Shown here piece by piece: positions 45,804 through 55,303 of a stretch of 64,000 nt of DNA (positions are counted from its first letter, which is position 1; every line of letters begins with the position of its first letter). This stretch comes from Dyella jiangningensis. GTDB taxonomy: Bacteria; Pseudomonadota; Gammaproteobacteria; Xanthomonadales; Rhodanobacteraceae. A model generated the notes under the pieces. It did no database searches. It was not told where the DNA came from and was given only the letters and a program-made list of their open reading frames with translations. The stretch lies in the NCBI RefSeq assembly GCF_003264855.1, contig NZ_NFZS01000005.1, positions 62,001-126,000 of the forward strand, in the 5' to 3' direction. The translations under genes were made by a program, and so were the position numbers.

Positions 45804-47879
45804 ATGTCCCTCTCCGTGGCACCGCGCCGATTCGCCGGACGCCTGCTCATCATGATGGCCAGCCTGCTGCTGGCCGGCACCGCCAGCGCCGCCGAGCCCA
45901 CGCAGGCACAGCGCGCCGCCTTCAAGCAGGCCTATGCGGCGGCACAAGGAGGTGGCGACAACTGGCGCAGCCTCGCCAAGGGGCTGGAGGACTATCCGAT
46001 CTATCCCTACCTGGAAGCGGCCGCGCTGACGCACAACCTGCGGCAGATCGGTCGTACGCAGGTGGAGTCCTATCTCAAGCGCTATCCCGACCAGATTCCC
46101 GCGGGCGATCTTCGCCGCGACTTCCTCGGCGAACTGGCGCGTCGGCAGGATTGGGACAACTTCCTCGCGATGTATCAGCCGGGACAGGGCGACGCGCTGG
46201 CCTGCAATGCCCTGCAGGCCCAGTTGAGCAAGGGCGCGCAGCTCGATTTCGACCGCGACCTCGCCGCGCTGTGGGCCAAAGCCAAATTGCCCGGCGCCTG
46301 CGATCCCGTGCTGAGCGCCGCGCACGACCAGGGCCTGCTCACGCCGCAACGCCTGTGGGAGCGCATCGACCGCGCCGCCGATGCCGTGCAGCCGGGCTCG
46401 ATCAACGCCATGGCGGCGTGGCTGCCCGCGGAAGACGCCGAAGCCGCCAAGCGCCTGGCGTCGGCGCTGAGCGATCCGGGCGCCGCGGCGGTGGCCGCCA
46501 ACCAGTGGCCGGACACGCCGCGCAACCGCCAGGCCGCTGCGATGGCGGTGGAACGGCTGGCGCGTCGCCAGTCCGTGACCGCCGACATCGCCTGGCAGAA
46601 GCTGCAGGATCGTTTCGCCTTCACGCAGCCGCAGCGCGATCGCGTGGTGTACGCGCTGGCCCTGTTCCATGCGACCGACTACGACGAGGGTGCGCTGTCG
46701 CGCCTCGCGGCGCTGCCCGCTGCGCTGCAGACCGACGTGAGCCGCGAGTGGCGCGTGCGCGCGGCCCTCGCCCAGCGCGACTGGCGGGCCGTGCTCGCGG
46801 CCATCGATGCGATGCCGCCCACGCAGCAGCAGGACGGCGAATGGCGCTGGTTCCGCGCGCGCGCGCTCACCGAACTGGATCGCGGCGCCGAAGCGCAGCG
46901 CGTGCTGACGCCGCTGGCGCAGGAGCCCACGTTCTACGGCTTCCTCGCCGCCGATCGGCTGGAACAGCCCTACGGCATCTGCCAGCTCCAGCTCACCAGC
47001 AATGCGAAACGCGAACAGGCCCTGCTGGCCAATCGCGGCCTGCAGCGCGCATTCGAACTGTTCGCCGTCGGCCTGCCGCGCCAGGCGCGTCGCGAATGGA
47101 GCCAGGCGCTGGATGGCACGGATGCGGAAACGCAGCGGCTCGCCGTCGTCCTCGCATACCGACGCGGCTGGTATGACCGCGCGGTGTTCACCTTCAACAA
47201 CGGCGAAGCCCTGCGCTATTACGAGCAGCGTTTCCCGCTCGCCAGCCAGGACGGCCTGGTCACGCAGGCGCAGGAAGCGGGCATCGATCCGTCCTGGGCG
47301 TACGCCATCCTGCGCGCGGAAAGCGCATGGATGAGCGATGCGCGCTCCGGCGCGGACGCGCGTGGCCTGATGCAGCTGCTGCCCTCGACCGCCGCACTGG
47401 TGGCCAAGCGCAACGGCATCAGCTGGGGCGGCGGCGACACGTTGTTCGACCCGGTGACCAACATCATCCTGGGCACGCGCTATCTCGCGCAGATGGCGCA
47501 GCGCTTCAGCGGCTCGATCTGGCTCGCCAGCGCGGCGTACAACGCAGGGCCGGGCAAGGTCGACCAGTGGCTGGAGGCGCGCGGCGCGCTGCCGCCGGAC
47601 CTGTTCGTCGCCACCATTCCCTACAAGGAAACCCGCGAATACGTGGCGCGCGTGATGTCCTTCGCGGTGATCTACGACTGGCGCCAGCACGGCAACGCGG
47701 TGACGCTGTCGCAGCGCCTGACGCCGATCGGCCAAGGTTTCGACCTCGCGTCGGTCAACGGCGAACGCAAGCTGGTGGGCTGCCCGGTCGCGGCGCCGGC
47801 GGTACCGGCGGAAGCCGCCACCGCGGCGCCCGCGAGCAGCATGGCGCCGCCGGCATCAACCTCCAACGGCACGCACTGA
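45804..47879 (+). CDS. slt: Soluble lytic murein transglycosylase
   Basis: A 691-residue periplasmic enzyme that cleaves peptidoglycan strands to 1,6-anhydro products. The signal peptide ends at GTASAAEP. Residues about 30-470 form the helical superhelix of Slt70-type proteins, and the C-terminal domain has the catalytic E506 in ILRAESAWMSDARSGADARG, then LMQLLPSTA, YLAQMAQRF and SAAYNAGPGKVDQW. The Ala/Pro-rich tail after residue 665 is extra. ATG 45804 follows AAAGGAG. The next gene starts 13 bases past the stop. Confidence 0.93.
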   Translation: MSLSVAPRRFAGRLLIMMASLLLAGTASAAEPTQAQRAAFKQAYAAAQGGGDNWRSLAKGLEDYPIYPYLEAAALTHNLRQIGRTQVESYLKRYPDQIPAGDLRRDFLGELARRQDWDNFLAMYQPGQGDALACNALQAQLSKGAQLDFDRDLAALWAKAKLPGACDPVLSAAHDQGLLTPQRLWERIDRAADAVQPGSINAMAAWLPAEDAEAAKRLASALSDPGAAAVAANQWPDTPRNRQAAAMAVERLARRQSVTADIAWQKLQDRFAFTQPQRDRVVYALALFHATDYDEGALSRLAALPAALQTDVSREWRVRAALAQRDWRAVLAAIDAMPPTQQQDGEWRWFRARALTELDRGAEAQRVLTPLAQEPTFYGFLAADRLEQPYGICQLQLTSNAKREQALLANRGLQRAFELFAVGLPRQARREWSQALDGTDAETQRLAVVLAYRRGWYDRAVFTFNNGEALRYYEQRFPLASQDGLVTQAQEAGIDPSWAYAILRAESAWMSDARSGADARGLMQLLPSTAALVAKRNGISWGGGDTLFDPVTNIILGTRYLAQMAQRFSGSIWLASAAYNAGPGKVDQWLEARGALPPDLFVATIPYKETREYVARVMSFAVIYDWRQHGNAVTLSQRLTPIGQGFDLASVNGERKLVGCPVAAPAVPAEAATAAPASSMAPPASTSNGTH

Positions 47880-47892
47880 GAGAGGCCTGCAC

Positions 47893-48834
47893 GTGGTTAA
47901 AAAACCCAAGCAACTGGTCGTGCTCGGCGGCACCGGCTTCGTCGGTTCGTACCTCGTTCCACGACTGGCGGCCGACGGCCATCGCATCGTGCTGCTCTCG
48001 CGCAACCGCGAACGCAAGCGCGAGCTGGGCGTGCTGCCGTCGGTGCGTATCTGCAGCACCGACGTCTACGACGCCAACGCCTTGCGTCGCCAGTTCGAAG
48101 GTGCCGACGCGGTGATCAATCTGGTCGGGATCCTCAACGCCTTCGGCAAGCAGACCTTCCATCACGCCCATGTGGAACTGACCCAGCGCGTGATCGCCGC
48201 CTGCCAGGCGGCCGGCGTGTCGCGACTGCACCAGATGAGCGCGCTCAAGGCAGGCCAGGGTCTCTCGCAATACCTCAAGACCAAGGGCGAGGCCGAAACA
48301 CACGTGCGCAACTCGTCGCTGGATTGGACCATCTACCAGCCGAGCGTGATGTTCGGTCGCGGTGGCGGCCTGGTCGATCGTTTCGCCACGCTGCTGCGGC
48401 AGATGCCCGCGCTGCCGCTCGCGCGCGCGTCCGCGCGCCTGGCGCCGACCTGGGCGGGCGACGTGGCCGAGGCGATCGCGCGCTGCGTGGACGACGACAG
48501 GCTCGGCATGGACCGCAGCTTCGAACTGTACGGGCCACAGGTGCTGACGCTCGGCGATATCGTGCGGCAGATCCGCGATGTGGCGGGGCTGCGTACGCCC
48601 ATCGTGCCGCTGCCTGACAGCCTCGGACGCCTGCAGGCTCAGTTCGCCCAGCTGCTGCCCGGCAAGCCCTTCTCGCTCGACAACTTCCGCACGCTGCGCA
48701 CCGATTCAGTGGGCAAGCAGGACGGTTACGCCGCGCTGGGCATCGTGCCGCAGCCACTGTCGCCATGGTTGCCGCTGCTGCTGCGGGAGCCGGCGCGCCA
48801 GCGTCGCCTCTCCAGCGCACGACTCACGCGCTGA
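47893..48834 (+). CDS. Complex I NDUFA9-like / NAD(P)-binding epimerase-family protein
   Basis: A 313-residue atypical short-chain dehydrogenase. The Rossmann motif is [13 protein letters not shown], followed by [13 protein letters not shown] and [21 protein letters not shown]. There is no classical YxxxK pair in the usual place. The length and layout match bacterial homologs of the NDUFA9 accessory subunit, which bind NADP(H) without known catalysis. GTG 47893 is the start, 13 bases after slt. It sits between slt and cca, so its presence may reflect cotranscription more than shared function. Confidence 0.85.
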   Translation: MVKKPKQLVVLGGTGFVGSYLVPRLAADGHRIVLLSRNRERKRELGVLPSVRICSTDVYDANALRRQFEGADAVINLVGILNAFGKQTFHHAHVELTQRVIAACQAAGVSRLHQMSALKAGQGLSQYLKTKGEAETHVRNSSLDWTIYQPSVMFGRGGGLVDRFATLLRQMPALPLARASARLAPTWAGDVAEAIARCVDDDRLGMDRSFELYGPQVLTLGDIVRQIRDVAGLRTPIVPLPDSLGRLQAQFAQLLPGKPFSLDNFRTLRTDSVGKQDGYAALGIVPQPLSPWLPLLLREPARQRRLSSARLTR

Positions 48835-48881
48835 AGCAACGCGACTGTGGCCGCATCGGCGCTGCATGGCAGAATCGACGC

Positions 48882-50111
48882 ATGCGCATCTATCTCGTTG
48901 GCGGTGCAGTCCGCGACAAACGCCTCGGCAGGCCGGTCATCGACCACGACCACGTGGTGGTGGGCGCGCGGCCCGAAGAACTGCAGGCGCAAGGCTATCG
49001 CCCGGTAGGCAAGGATTTCCCGGTATTCCTGCATCCGCAGACGAGCGAGGAGTACGCACTCGCCCGCACCGAACGCAAGACCGGCCCCGGCTACCACGGC
49101 TTCGCCTTCCACGCCGATCCGTCGGTGACGCTGGAGCAGGACCTCGCGCGCCGCGACCTCACCATCAATGCGATGGCCGAAGCCGAGGACGGCACGCTGG
49201 TCGATCCTTTCGATGGCCAGCGGGATCTCGAGCAGCGGTTGTTGCGCCACGTGTCGCCCGCCTTCGTCGAAGATCCCGTCCGCCTGCTGCGCGTGGCGCG
49301 CTTCGCCGCGCGCTTCGCACCGCTGGGTTTCACCGTGGCGCCGGAGACCATGGCGCTGATGCAGCAGATGGTGCGCGATGGCGAGGTGGATCATCTCGTG
49401 CCGGAGCGCGTGTGGCAGGAGACCCGCAAGGCGCTCGGCGAGGCGCAGCCTTCCGCGTTCCTGCGCGTACTGCGCGAATCGGGCGCGCTCGCCGTACTGT
49501 TTCCCGAAGTGGACGCGCTCTACGGCGTGCCGCAGCGCGCGGAGTTCCATCCCGAGGTCGACACCGGCGTGCACGTCGAAATGGTGCTGGACATGGCCGC
49601 ACGCATCGCACCGGGCAACGACGTGGTGGGTTTCTGCGCGCTCACCCACGACCTCGGCAAGGCGCTGACGCCCGGGGACGTGCTGCCGCGCCACATCGGC
49701 CACGAACATGCCGGCGTCGCGCCGCTGCAGCGCCTGGTCGCGCGACTGAAAGTACCGACGGAGCACGCGACGCTGGCCGAGCATGTGTGCCGCGAGCACC
49801 TCAACGCGCATCGGGCCTTTGAACTGAAGGCTGCCACGGTGCTGCGCCTGCTCACGTCGCTGGATGCATTGCGACGCCCCGAGCGCCTGAGCCTGTTCCT
49901 GGCCGCCTGCGAGGCCGACAAGCGCGGGCGGCTGGGCCACCAGGATGACGCTTACCCGCAGGCCGGATACCTGCAACGGGCGCGGGATGCCGCCGCGGCG
50001 ATCCGCTCCGAGCCCTTCGTCGCCAAGGGCCTTACCGGCCCCGCCATCGGCGACGCCATGGCCGCCGCGCGGATCGCGGCCATCGACATACTGCGCCAGT
50101 CGGGCCGCTGA
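48882..50111 (+). CDS. cca: Multifunctional CCA tRNA nucleotidyltransferase
   Basis: A 409-residue class II CCA-adding enzyme with an HD phosphohydrolase domain. It begins directly with [16 protein letters not shown]. The metal-binding pair is in [11 protein letters not shown], followed by [12 protein letters not shown], the amino-acid-based template region [16 protein letters not shown], and the HD motif [12 protein letters not shown] with [11 protein letters not shown] 48882 is a clean start. The protein repairs or adds CCA at tRNA 3' ends and may cleave 2',3'-cyclic phosphates. It is followed by the phosphoglycerol-transferase gene 163 bases on. Confidence 0.95.
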   Translation: MRIYLVGGAVRDKRLGRPVIDHDHVVVGARPEELQAQGYRPVGKDFPVFLHPQTSEEYALARTERKTGPGYHGFAFHADPSVTLEQDLARRDLTINAMAEAEDGTLVDPFDGQRDLEQRLLRHVSPAFVEDPVRLLRVARFAARFAPLGFTVAPETMALMQQMVRDGEVDHLVPERVWQETRKALGEAQPSAFLRVLRESGALAVLFPEVDALYGVPQRAEFHPEVDTGVHVEMVLDMAARIAPGNDVVGFCALTHDLGKALTPGDVLPRHIGHEHAGVAPLQRLVARLKVPTEHATLAEHVCREHLNAHRAFELKAATVLRLLTSLDALRRPERLSLFLAACEADKRGRLGHQDDAYPQAGYLQRARDAAAAIRSEPFVAKGLTGPAIGDAMAAARIAAIDILRQSGR

Positions 50112-50273
50112 ATGGCCCCGCCGCCGAAAGCCGGCGGGAAGGCCGTTCTGGCTAAAATGCCGGGTTCGGCGCCCCGAAGACCTGCCTGGCAGGCCTTCGC
50201 CGTGTATAAAGACGGGTCGCCGCTCGTCGCCCTGTGAGCCGGGCGCCTGTCGTTCCACTGCCCGGAGTCATCC

Positions 50274-52229
50274 GTGTCCATTGCGTCTCTCCCGACTTCG
50301 CCGCTGCGCCAGCGGTTCCGTCCCCTGTGGTGGCTGGCCATCAGCTATGTGCTGATCGGCGCCCTCACGCGCATCGTGCTGTTGTTCATGGCAGGCAGCG
50401 GCGTGCCGCACAACCCGCTGTACTGGGCGTACGCGTTCGGTGTTGGCCTGGCCTACGACCTGGTCGCCTTCATCTACATCGCCTGGCCGCTGATGCTGTA
50501 CCTGTGGCTGGTGCCGCAGCGCATGTACGTGTCGCGCGTGGGCCAATGGCTGCTCTACGGCGGCGGCGCGGTGACCTTGTTCGGCCTGCTGTTCGTCGGC
50601 GCTTCCGAGCTGGTGTTCTGGGGCGAATTCGGCACGCGTTTCAACTTCATCGCGGTGGACTACCTGGTCTATACGACCGAGGTGATCGGCAATATCCGCG
50701 AGTCGTATCCGCTGGGCACCTGGATCAGCCTGCTGGCGCTGGCGACGCTGGTGATCGTGTGGTTCAGCCGCCGCGGCCTGAAGGCCGAGGACAGCGGCAC
50801 GCGCTTTCTCCAGCGCAGCAAGGTGGCGCTGGTGTGGCTGCTGATCACCGTGGTGACCGCGGTGGCCATCAAGGGCACCTACAAGGACCGCACCGACAAC
50901 GCCTACGTGAACGAACTCTCCGGCAACGGCGTGTATGAGTTCTTCGCCGCCTTCCGTAGCAGCCATCTGGATTATTCGCGCTTCTATCGTACGTTGCCCG
51001 AAGAGGACGCGTTCCGCCGCGTGCGCGAGCTCGTCAAGACGCCCGAAGCGACCTATGTCAGCGACGACCCGCGCGACCTCACCCGCGAGATCCGCCACGA
51101 AGGCCCTGAGAAGCACCTCAACGTGGTGCTGATCAGCGTGGAAAGCTTCTCGGCCGATTTCCTCGCGGAGTTCGGTGACAAGCGCGGCATCACGCCGAAC
51201 CTCGATGCGCTCATCAGCAAGAGCATGTTCTTCGACAACCTCTACGCCAACGGCACGCGCACCGTGCGCGGCCTCGAGGCGCTGTCGCTGTCCGTGCCGC
51301 CCACGCCCGGCGATTCGATCGTGAAGGCGCACAACAACGAGAACCTGTTCTCCGCCGCCAACGTCTTCAACGATCGCGGATACCAGTCCGACTTTGTCTA
51401 CGGTGGCTACGGCTACTTCGACAACATGAACTACTTCTTCTCGCACAACGGCTATCGTGCGGTCGACCGCAACGACATCGGCAAGGGCGAGACCATCCAT
51501 CACGAAAACGTGTGGGGCGTGGCCGACGAGGACCTCTACACGCTGTCGCTGAAGCAGATGGACGAAGCGTATGCGCAGAAGAAGCCGTTCTTCCTGCACA
51601 TCATGACCACCTCCAACCATCGCCCCTTCACCGTGCCCGCCAATCGCGTGACGCAGAAGGACGGCACGCGTGAAGCCGCCGTGGCGTACACGGACTGGTC
51701 CATCGCCGACTTCCTCAAGCGCGCGCAGGGCAAGCCGTACTTCGACGACACGATCTTCGTGATCACCGCCGACCACTGCGCCTCCAGCGCCGGCCGCACC
51801 AGCGTGCCCATCAACCGCTACCACATCCCGCTGTGGATCTACGCTCCCAAGCATATCCAGCCGCAGCGCGTCACGCGCCAGATGGCGCAGGTCGACATCA
51901 TCCCGACCGTGATGGGCCTGCTCAACTTCAGCTACCGCAGCCGCTTCTTCGGCGCCGACATCTTCCAGCTGGAACCCGGCCGCGAACGCGCCTTCCCCGC
52001 CACCTACGAAAAGCTCGGCTACCTGCACCACGACGTGCTGACCATCCTCGAACCCCAGCGCAAGCTCGAACAGGTTCGCCCCGACTTCGACAACGGCGAC
52101 GCCGTGCCCAACACGCCGATCGACCAGCACCAGGTAGACGACGCCACGGCGTACTACCAGGTGGCGGCGTTCCTGTTCAAGCATGGGTTGATGGTGAAGC
52201 GGCCGGAGGACAGCAAGCCGGTAAAATGA
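50274..52229 (+). CDS. LtaS-like phosphoglycerol transferase (sulfatase-fold membrane enzyme)
   Basis: A 651-residue membrane enzyme with five N-terminal helices and a periplasmic alkaline-phosphatase-like domain. VVLISVESFSADFL provides the first metal ligand, and NGTRTVRGLEALSLS holds the catalytic threonine. FFLHIMTTSNHRPF and FVITADHCASSAG give the last ligands (Asp-His). In Gram-negatives such proteins move phosphoglycerol or phosphoethanolamine to glucans or lipids. Teichoic acid is not expected here. GTG 50274 follows CGGAG. The GH17-like glucan enzyme 5 kb upstream is a possible substrate maker. Confidence 0.88.
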   Translation: MSIASLPTSPLRQRFRPLWWLAISYVLIGALTRIVLLFMAGSGVPHNPLYWAYAFGVGLAYDLVAFIYIAWPLMLYLWLVPQRMYVSRVGQWLLYGGGAVTLFGLLFVGASELVFWGEFGTRFNFIAVDYLVYTTEVIGNIRESYPLGTWISLLALATLVIVWFSRRGLKAEDSGTRFLQRSKVALVWLLITVVTAVAIKGTYKDRTDNAYVNELSGNGVYEFFAAFRSSHLDYSRFYRTLPEEDAFRRVRELVKTPEATYVSDDPRDLTREIRHEGPEKHLNVVLISVESFSADFLAEFGDKRGITPNLDALISKSMFFDNLYANGTRTVRGLEALSLSVPPTPGDSIVKAHNNENLFSAANVFNDRGYQSDFVYGGYGYFDNMNYFFSHNGYRAVDRNDIGKGETIHHENVWGVADEDLYTLSLKQMDEAYAQKKPFFLHIMTTSNHRPFTVPANRVTQKDGTREAAVAYTDWSIADFLKRAQGKPYFDDTIFVITADHCASSAGRTSVPINRYHIPLWIYAPKHIQPQRVTRQMAQVDIIPTVMGLLNFSYRSRFFGADIFQLEPGRERAFPATYEKLGYLHHDVLTILEPQRKLEQVRPDFDNGDAVPNTPIDQHQVDDATAYYQVAAFLFKHGLMVKRPEDSKPVK

Positions 52230-52371
52230 GGCACGTGGGAGGAATGGGCGCCCGCTTTTGGAGAGCGGGTGGCTCCGTTCGCCATGACGTCATGGGCATC
52301 GACGCGACATGAGCGGGAGCGCTCGACTTGTCTGACGGGACAAACAATCTTCTTTCAAAGGACTGTCAGAG

Positions 52372-53997
52372 ATGACCACTTCACCCTGCACGGTCGCCAT
52401 GGGACCTATGACACCCGGCTGGTCATTGGGTGACGCAAAGCACGCGTGGCCAATCTGGTTGTCGCTCGCTGCGTTCTTCACTCTGGTGCTTGTGCAGGTC
52501 AATCTGCCTGGCCTGTACATGGATGCGGTGAACCCGGATTTTGTCGCTGCACAGCTGTTGCATCACAACGCAAGACAGCCCAGCGCTGGAATACCGTCGA
52601 AGGTCTTCCCGATTCTCGGCGGCCTTTACTATGGCGCCCAAAATGTCTACGTGGGCTTGCCAATCTTTGCAGTGTTCGGGTTCAGCGTCGTCACGCTGCG
52701 TGTAGCGCAAGCGCTGTTCGGCGCTATCTTGGTAGCGGCCCTTTTTGTTACGACAAATCGCCTTACGCGTTCACGTGCACTGGCCTGCGCATGCACGCTT
52801 GGGCTGGCCACTGAGCTGGCCTTTTCCGCATCATTTCGCACCCAGTTCTACATCCAGATGGGGGGGGCGGCATGGTTGGTGGTGGCTCTTGCGTACGCCA
52901 TGCCGATAAACGATCAACCCGAACTGGCGCGCAGGCGTACGCTACTGTCGGGAGTGTTCACCGGACTGGCCTGCTATGGCTATTTCGTGCTCGGGTTCTT
53001 CGTGCCCGGCCTAGTTTTGCTCATCGCATGGCGCCGACGCGGTGGTTGGCGCGACCTCCCCGCATGGCTAGCGGGACTCATACTTGGCCTGACCCCCTAT
53101 GCTCTTGGATACCTTTCCCTGCTGATCAAGTTGAAAGGTATCGCCCCGACGCTGGCCTTCATTCACAACATGCTTGGAGAACTACACCCATTCGAAGCGA
53201 GCGGCGCTACTGGCAACAACATTGCCTATGCCTGGAACATGACCCGCCTGGCCGTTACCGATCAGGGCAACGAATCCATGATCTTCGGGCAGAAGCTGGA
53301 ATCGGCTTGGTCCGCCATCAAATACGGAGGCCTCGTGTTCAGCCTGTTGATCATGTCTGGCCTGCTGATATTTCGCCTGATCGGACGGAAAGAACGCCTG
53401 GTGCGGACATTGCCTGTACTGCTTCCGTGGTCGTTTCTCGCCGTTGCATCATTGTTCGGCACGCGCCTGTGGGCGCATCACTTTAGCGTCCTGGTGCCCT
53501 TTGTCTATTTGCTGGGTGCACTGTTGTTGCTTGAATGCCTGGATGCGCTACGGGCTTCTCCTTTTGTGAACAAGGCAGTCATAGCCGTGGCTTTGGGAGC
53601 CTGCTTGGCGTGCAACCTCGTGCAACAGGCCGACTTCCACCGAGAACTCGCCCGCACCGGCGGCACCGGCAAAATGCCCGAAGCGTTGAATACGCTGGCC
53701 GAGGAAGCACGCGGTTCATCTGCCCAGGTTGCCTACCTGTTTCCAGAATGGGGCTTCTACACGTCCTTTAGTTTTCTCACCGGCAACCGCGTGCGCTACG
53801 TGGACAACGCCGAAGGCCGCACGCTCATGCAGTTACGCAGTCGCGGGTATCGCACGTTTCGCCTGGCATTCTGGAATGCGGCCGATTCCGAGCGCTATAG
53901 CCAAATTTTGTTCGCTGCTGGCGCACAGAACATCACTGAGCGCGTGTACACACGGCGGGATGGCGTGCCCGCGTTTTACCTGATCGAAGCCGAGTGA
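52372..53997 (+). CDS. GT39-like polytopic membrane protein with atypical composition
   Basis: A 541-residue protein with about 10-11 helices and a soluble C-terminal domain. The layout resembles glucosyl- or mannosyl-transferase GT39 relatives: an acidic first loop (GLYMDAVNPDFVAAQLL) and a PILGGLYYGA block. Third codon positions are clearly less GC-rich than in neighbours, suggesting recent acquisition or an unusual expression history. ATG 52372 follows AAAGGAC at some distance. It is convergent with midA and preceded by an atypical 142-base gap. Donor and acceptor are unknown. Confidence 0.65.
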   Translation: MTTSPCTVAMGPMTPGWSLGDAKHAWPIWLSLAAFFTLVLVQVNLPGLYMDAVNPDFVAAQLLHHNARQPSAGIPSKVFPILGGLYYGAQNVYVGLPIFAVFGFSVVTLRVAQALFGAILVAALFVTTNRLTRSRALACACTLGLATELAFSASFRTQFYIQMGGAAWLVVALAYAMPINDQPELARRRTLLSGVFTGLACYGYFVLGFFVPGLVLLIAWRRRGGWRDLPAWLAGLILGLTPYALGYLSLLIKLKGIAPTLAFIHNMLGELHPFEASGATGNNIAYAWNMTRLAVTDQGNESMIFGQKLESAWSAIKYGGLVFSLLIMSGLLIFRLIGRKERLVRTLPVLLPWSFLAVASLFGTRLWAHHFSVLVPFVYLLGALLLLECLDALRASPFVNKAVIAVALGACLACNLVQQADFHRELARTGGTGKMPEALNTLAEEARGSSAQVAYLFPEWGFYTSFSFLTGNRVRYVDNAEGRTLMQLRSRGYRTFRLAFWNAADSERYSQILFAAGAQNITERVYTRRDGVPAFYLIEAE

Positions 53998-54010
53998 AGG
54001 ATCGAGCTGA

Positions 54011-55204
54011 TCACAGCCGATCCCCCTGATCCGTCTCCAGCAACTCCGCTGGCAGCGGGAGTACATCCATGTTGCGGGCGAACAGCATGGCCTGGAAGCG
54101 CTCGCCCATCTGGTCGGGAAGGGTCAGCTTTTTTACTTCCTGGGCGAGGCGGTAGCGCTTGGTTTCATCGTTCGACTGCTCATAGGCGTGCTCGAATGCT
54201 TCCTGCAGGCCGCTGCCGATCAGGAACTGGGCCTGCGAGAGGTATCCCGCCACGCCGAAGCCTGCGCCGTTGCCTGCTTCCGCCAAGGCGGTGAAGTCCA
54301 CGGAGGCGGTGAGGTCGTTCAGACCGGGCAGGTAGAGCGGATCGTGGTGAGCGCGGTGGCGGTAGTGGGCCATGAGCGTGCCGTCGGTGCGCTCCGGCAG
54401 ATAGAACTCGCGGCGTACGTAGCCGTAGTCGATGAACAGCATCAGGCCGGCAGTGAGCGAGCCGGCAACGGCCTGGATCCAGTACGGCAGCTGCGGGAGG
54501 ATCTCCGAGCGGTAACCGTCGGGGAAGCTCGTTTCGAGATCGCGCTCCACGTGGCGCACCGCGCCCGACACCAGCATGTCGGCGGGACGATCCACGCGCA
54601 TCAGGCGGCCCTCGCCGTCCAGCGCCACGTATTCCTCGTAGACCTCGCCGGCGCGCATCGCGAAGCGCGTGGTCGGCAGCGCGTCGATCACTTCGTTGGC
54701 GAATAGCACGCCACGCCATTCCTGTTCCGGCGGACGATCCAGCCAGGACACGCGTGCGAAGACTTCCGCGGGCAATGCAGCAGACAGTCGCTCGCGCTGG
54801 CGATCGCGCAGGTCGGCGCTGGGTTCGAGGATGAGATAGCGGCGGGGCAATGTGCCCACGGCGGCGAAGGCATGCAATGCGGCCTCGGCAAAACGGCCGC
54901 TGCCACCGCCCAGTTCGAGGAAATCGGCATCATCGCCGAGCAGCGCGATCACCGGATGCGTGGCATTGACCACGCACTGCGCGAATAGCTCGCCCAACTC
55001 AGGCGCCGTGATGAAATCGCCGGCCTCCCCGAACTTGGTCTTGCCGGCGCTGTAGTAGCCCAGCCCCGGCGCATACAGGCAACGCTCCATGAACTGCGAA
55101 AACGGCATCGCACCGTGCGCAGCGATCTCCTCGCGCAGATGCGTCAGCAGACGGTCGGAATGGGCGCGTTCGTCGGCGCTCGGAGCGGGAAGTTGGGAAG
55201 ACAT
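54011..55204 (-). CDS. SAM-dependent methyltransferase MidA/NDUFAF7 family
   Basis: A 397-residue Methyltransf_28 protein. It has YAPGLGYYSAGKTKFGEAGDF, TAPELGELFAQ, and the SAM-binding loop FLELGGGSGRFAEAAL. Then follow RYLILEPSADLRDRQRERL, ANEVIDALPTTRFA and DYGYVRREFYLPERTDGTL. The mitochondrial relative NDUFAF7 dimethylates an arginine of complex I; the bacterial role is less clear. ATG 55204 is used (MSSQLPAPSADER); a start at 55234 would add ten residues. It is the last gene before the third TonB receptor on the same strand. Confidence 0.9.
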   Translation of the reverse strand: MSSQLPAPSADERAHSDRLLTHLREEIAAHGAMPFSQFMERCLYAPGLGYYSAGKTKFGEAGDFITAPELGELFAQCVVNATHPVIALLGDDADFLELGGGSGRFAEAALHAFAAVGTLPRRYLILEPSADLRDRQRERLSAALPAEVFARVSWLDRPPEQEWRGVLFANEVIDALPTTRFAMRAGEVYEEYVALDGEGRLMRVDRPADMLVSGAVRHVERDLETSFPDGYRSEILPQLPYWIQAVAGSLTAGLMLFIDYGYVRREFYLPERTDGTLMAHYRHRAHHDPLYLPGLNDLTASVDFTALAEAGNGAGFGVAGYLSQAQFLIGSGLQEAFEHAYEQSNDETKRYRLAQEVKKLTLPDQMGERFQAMLFARNMDVLPLPAELLETDQGDRL

Positions 55205-55247
55205 GCGCGTGCATCGGTGATGGAGAACGCGCAAAGAATAACCGATG

Positions 55248-55287
55248 CCCCGCCATAGCCCCGTGAGGGAGGAAGACTATGGCGGGG
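55248..55287. other. Hairpin between the third TonB receptor and midA
   Basis: CCCCGCCATAG and CTATGGCGGGG are a perfect 11-bp inverted repeat 17 bases past the receptor stop on the minus strand. No T run follows in either direction. It may stabilise the receptor mRNA 3' end or weakly terminate. Confidence 0.5.
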
Positions 55288-55303
55288 TACCGGCCCAGCT
55301 GAC

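Noticed and set aside
45717-47735. A 672-residue open frame antisense to slt
   Set aside because: No ribosome site, no domain, composition typical of antisense frames; slt is unambiguous.
50274-52229. Lipoteichoic acid synthase in the strict sense
   Set aside because: The organism is a Gram-negative; the fold matches, but the acceptor is more likely a glucan or lipid.
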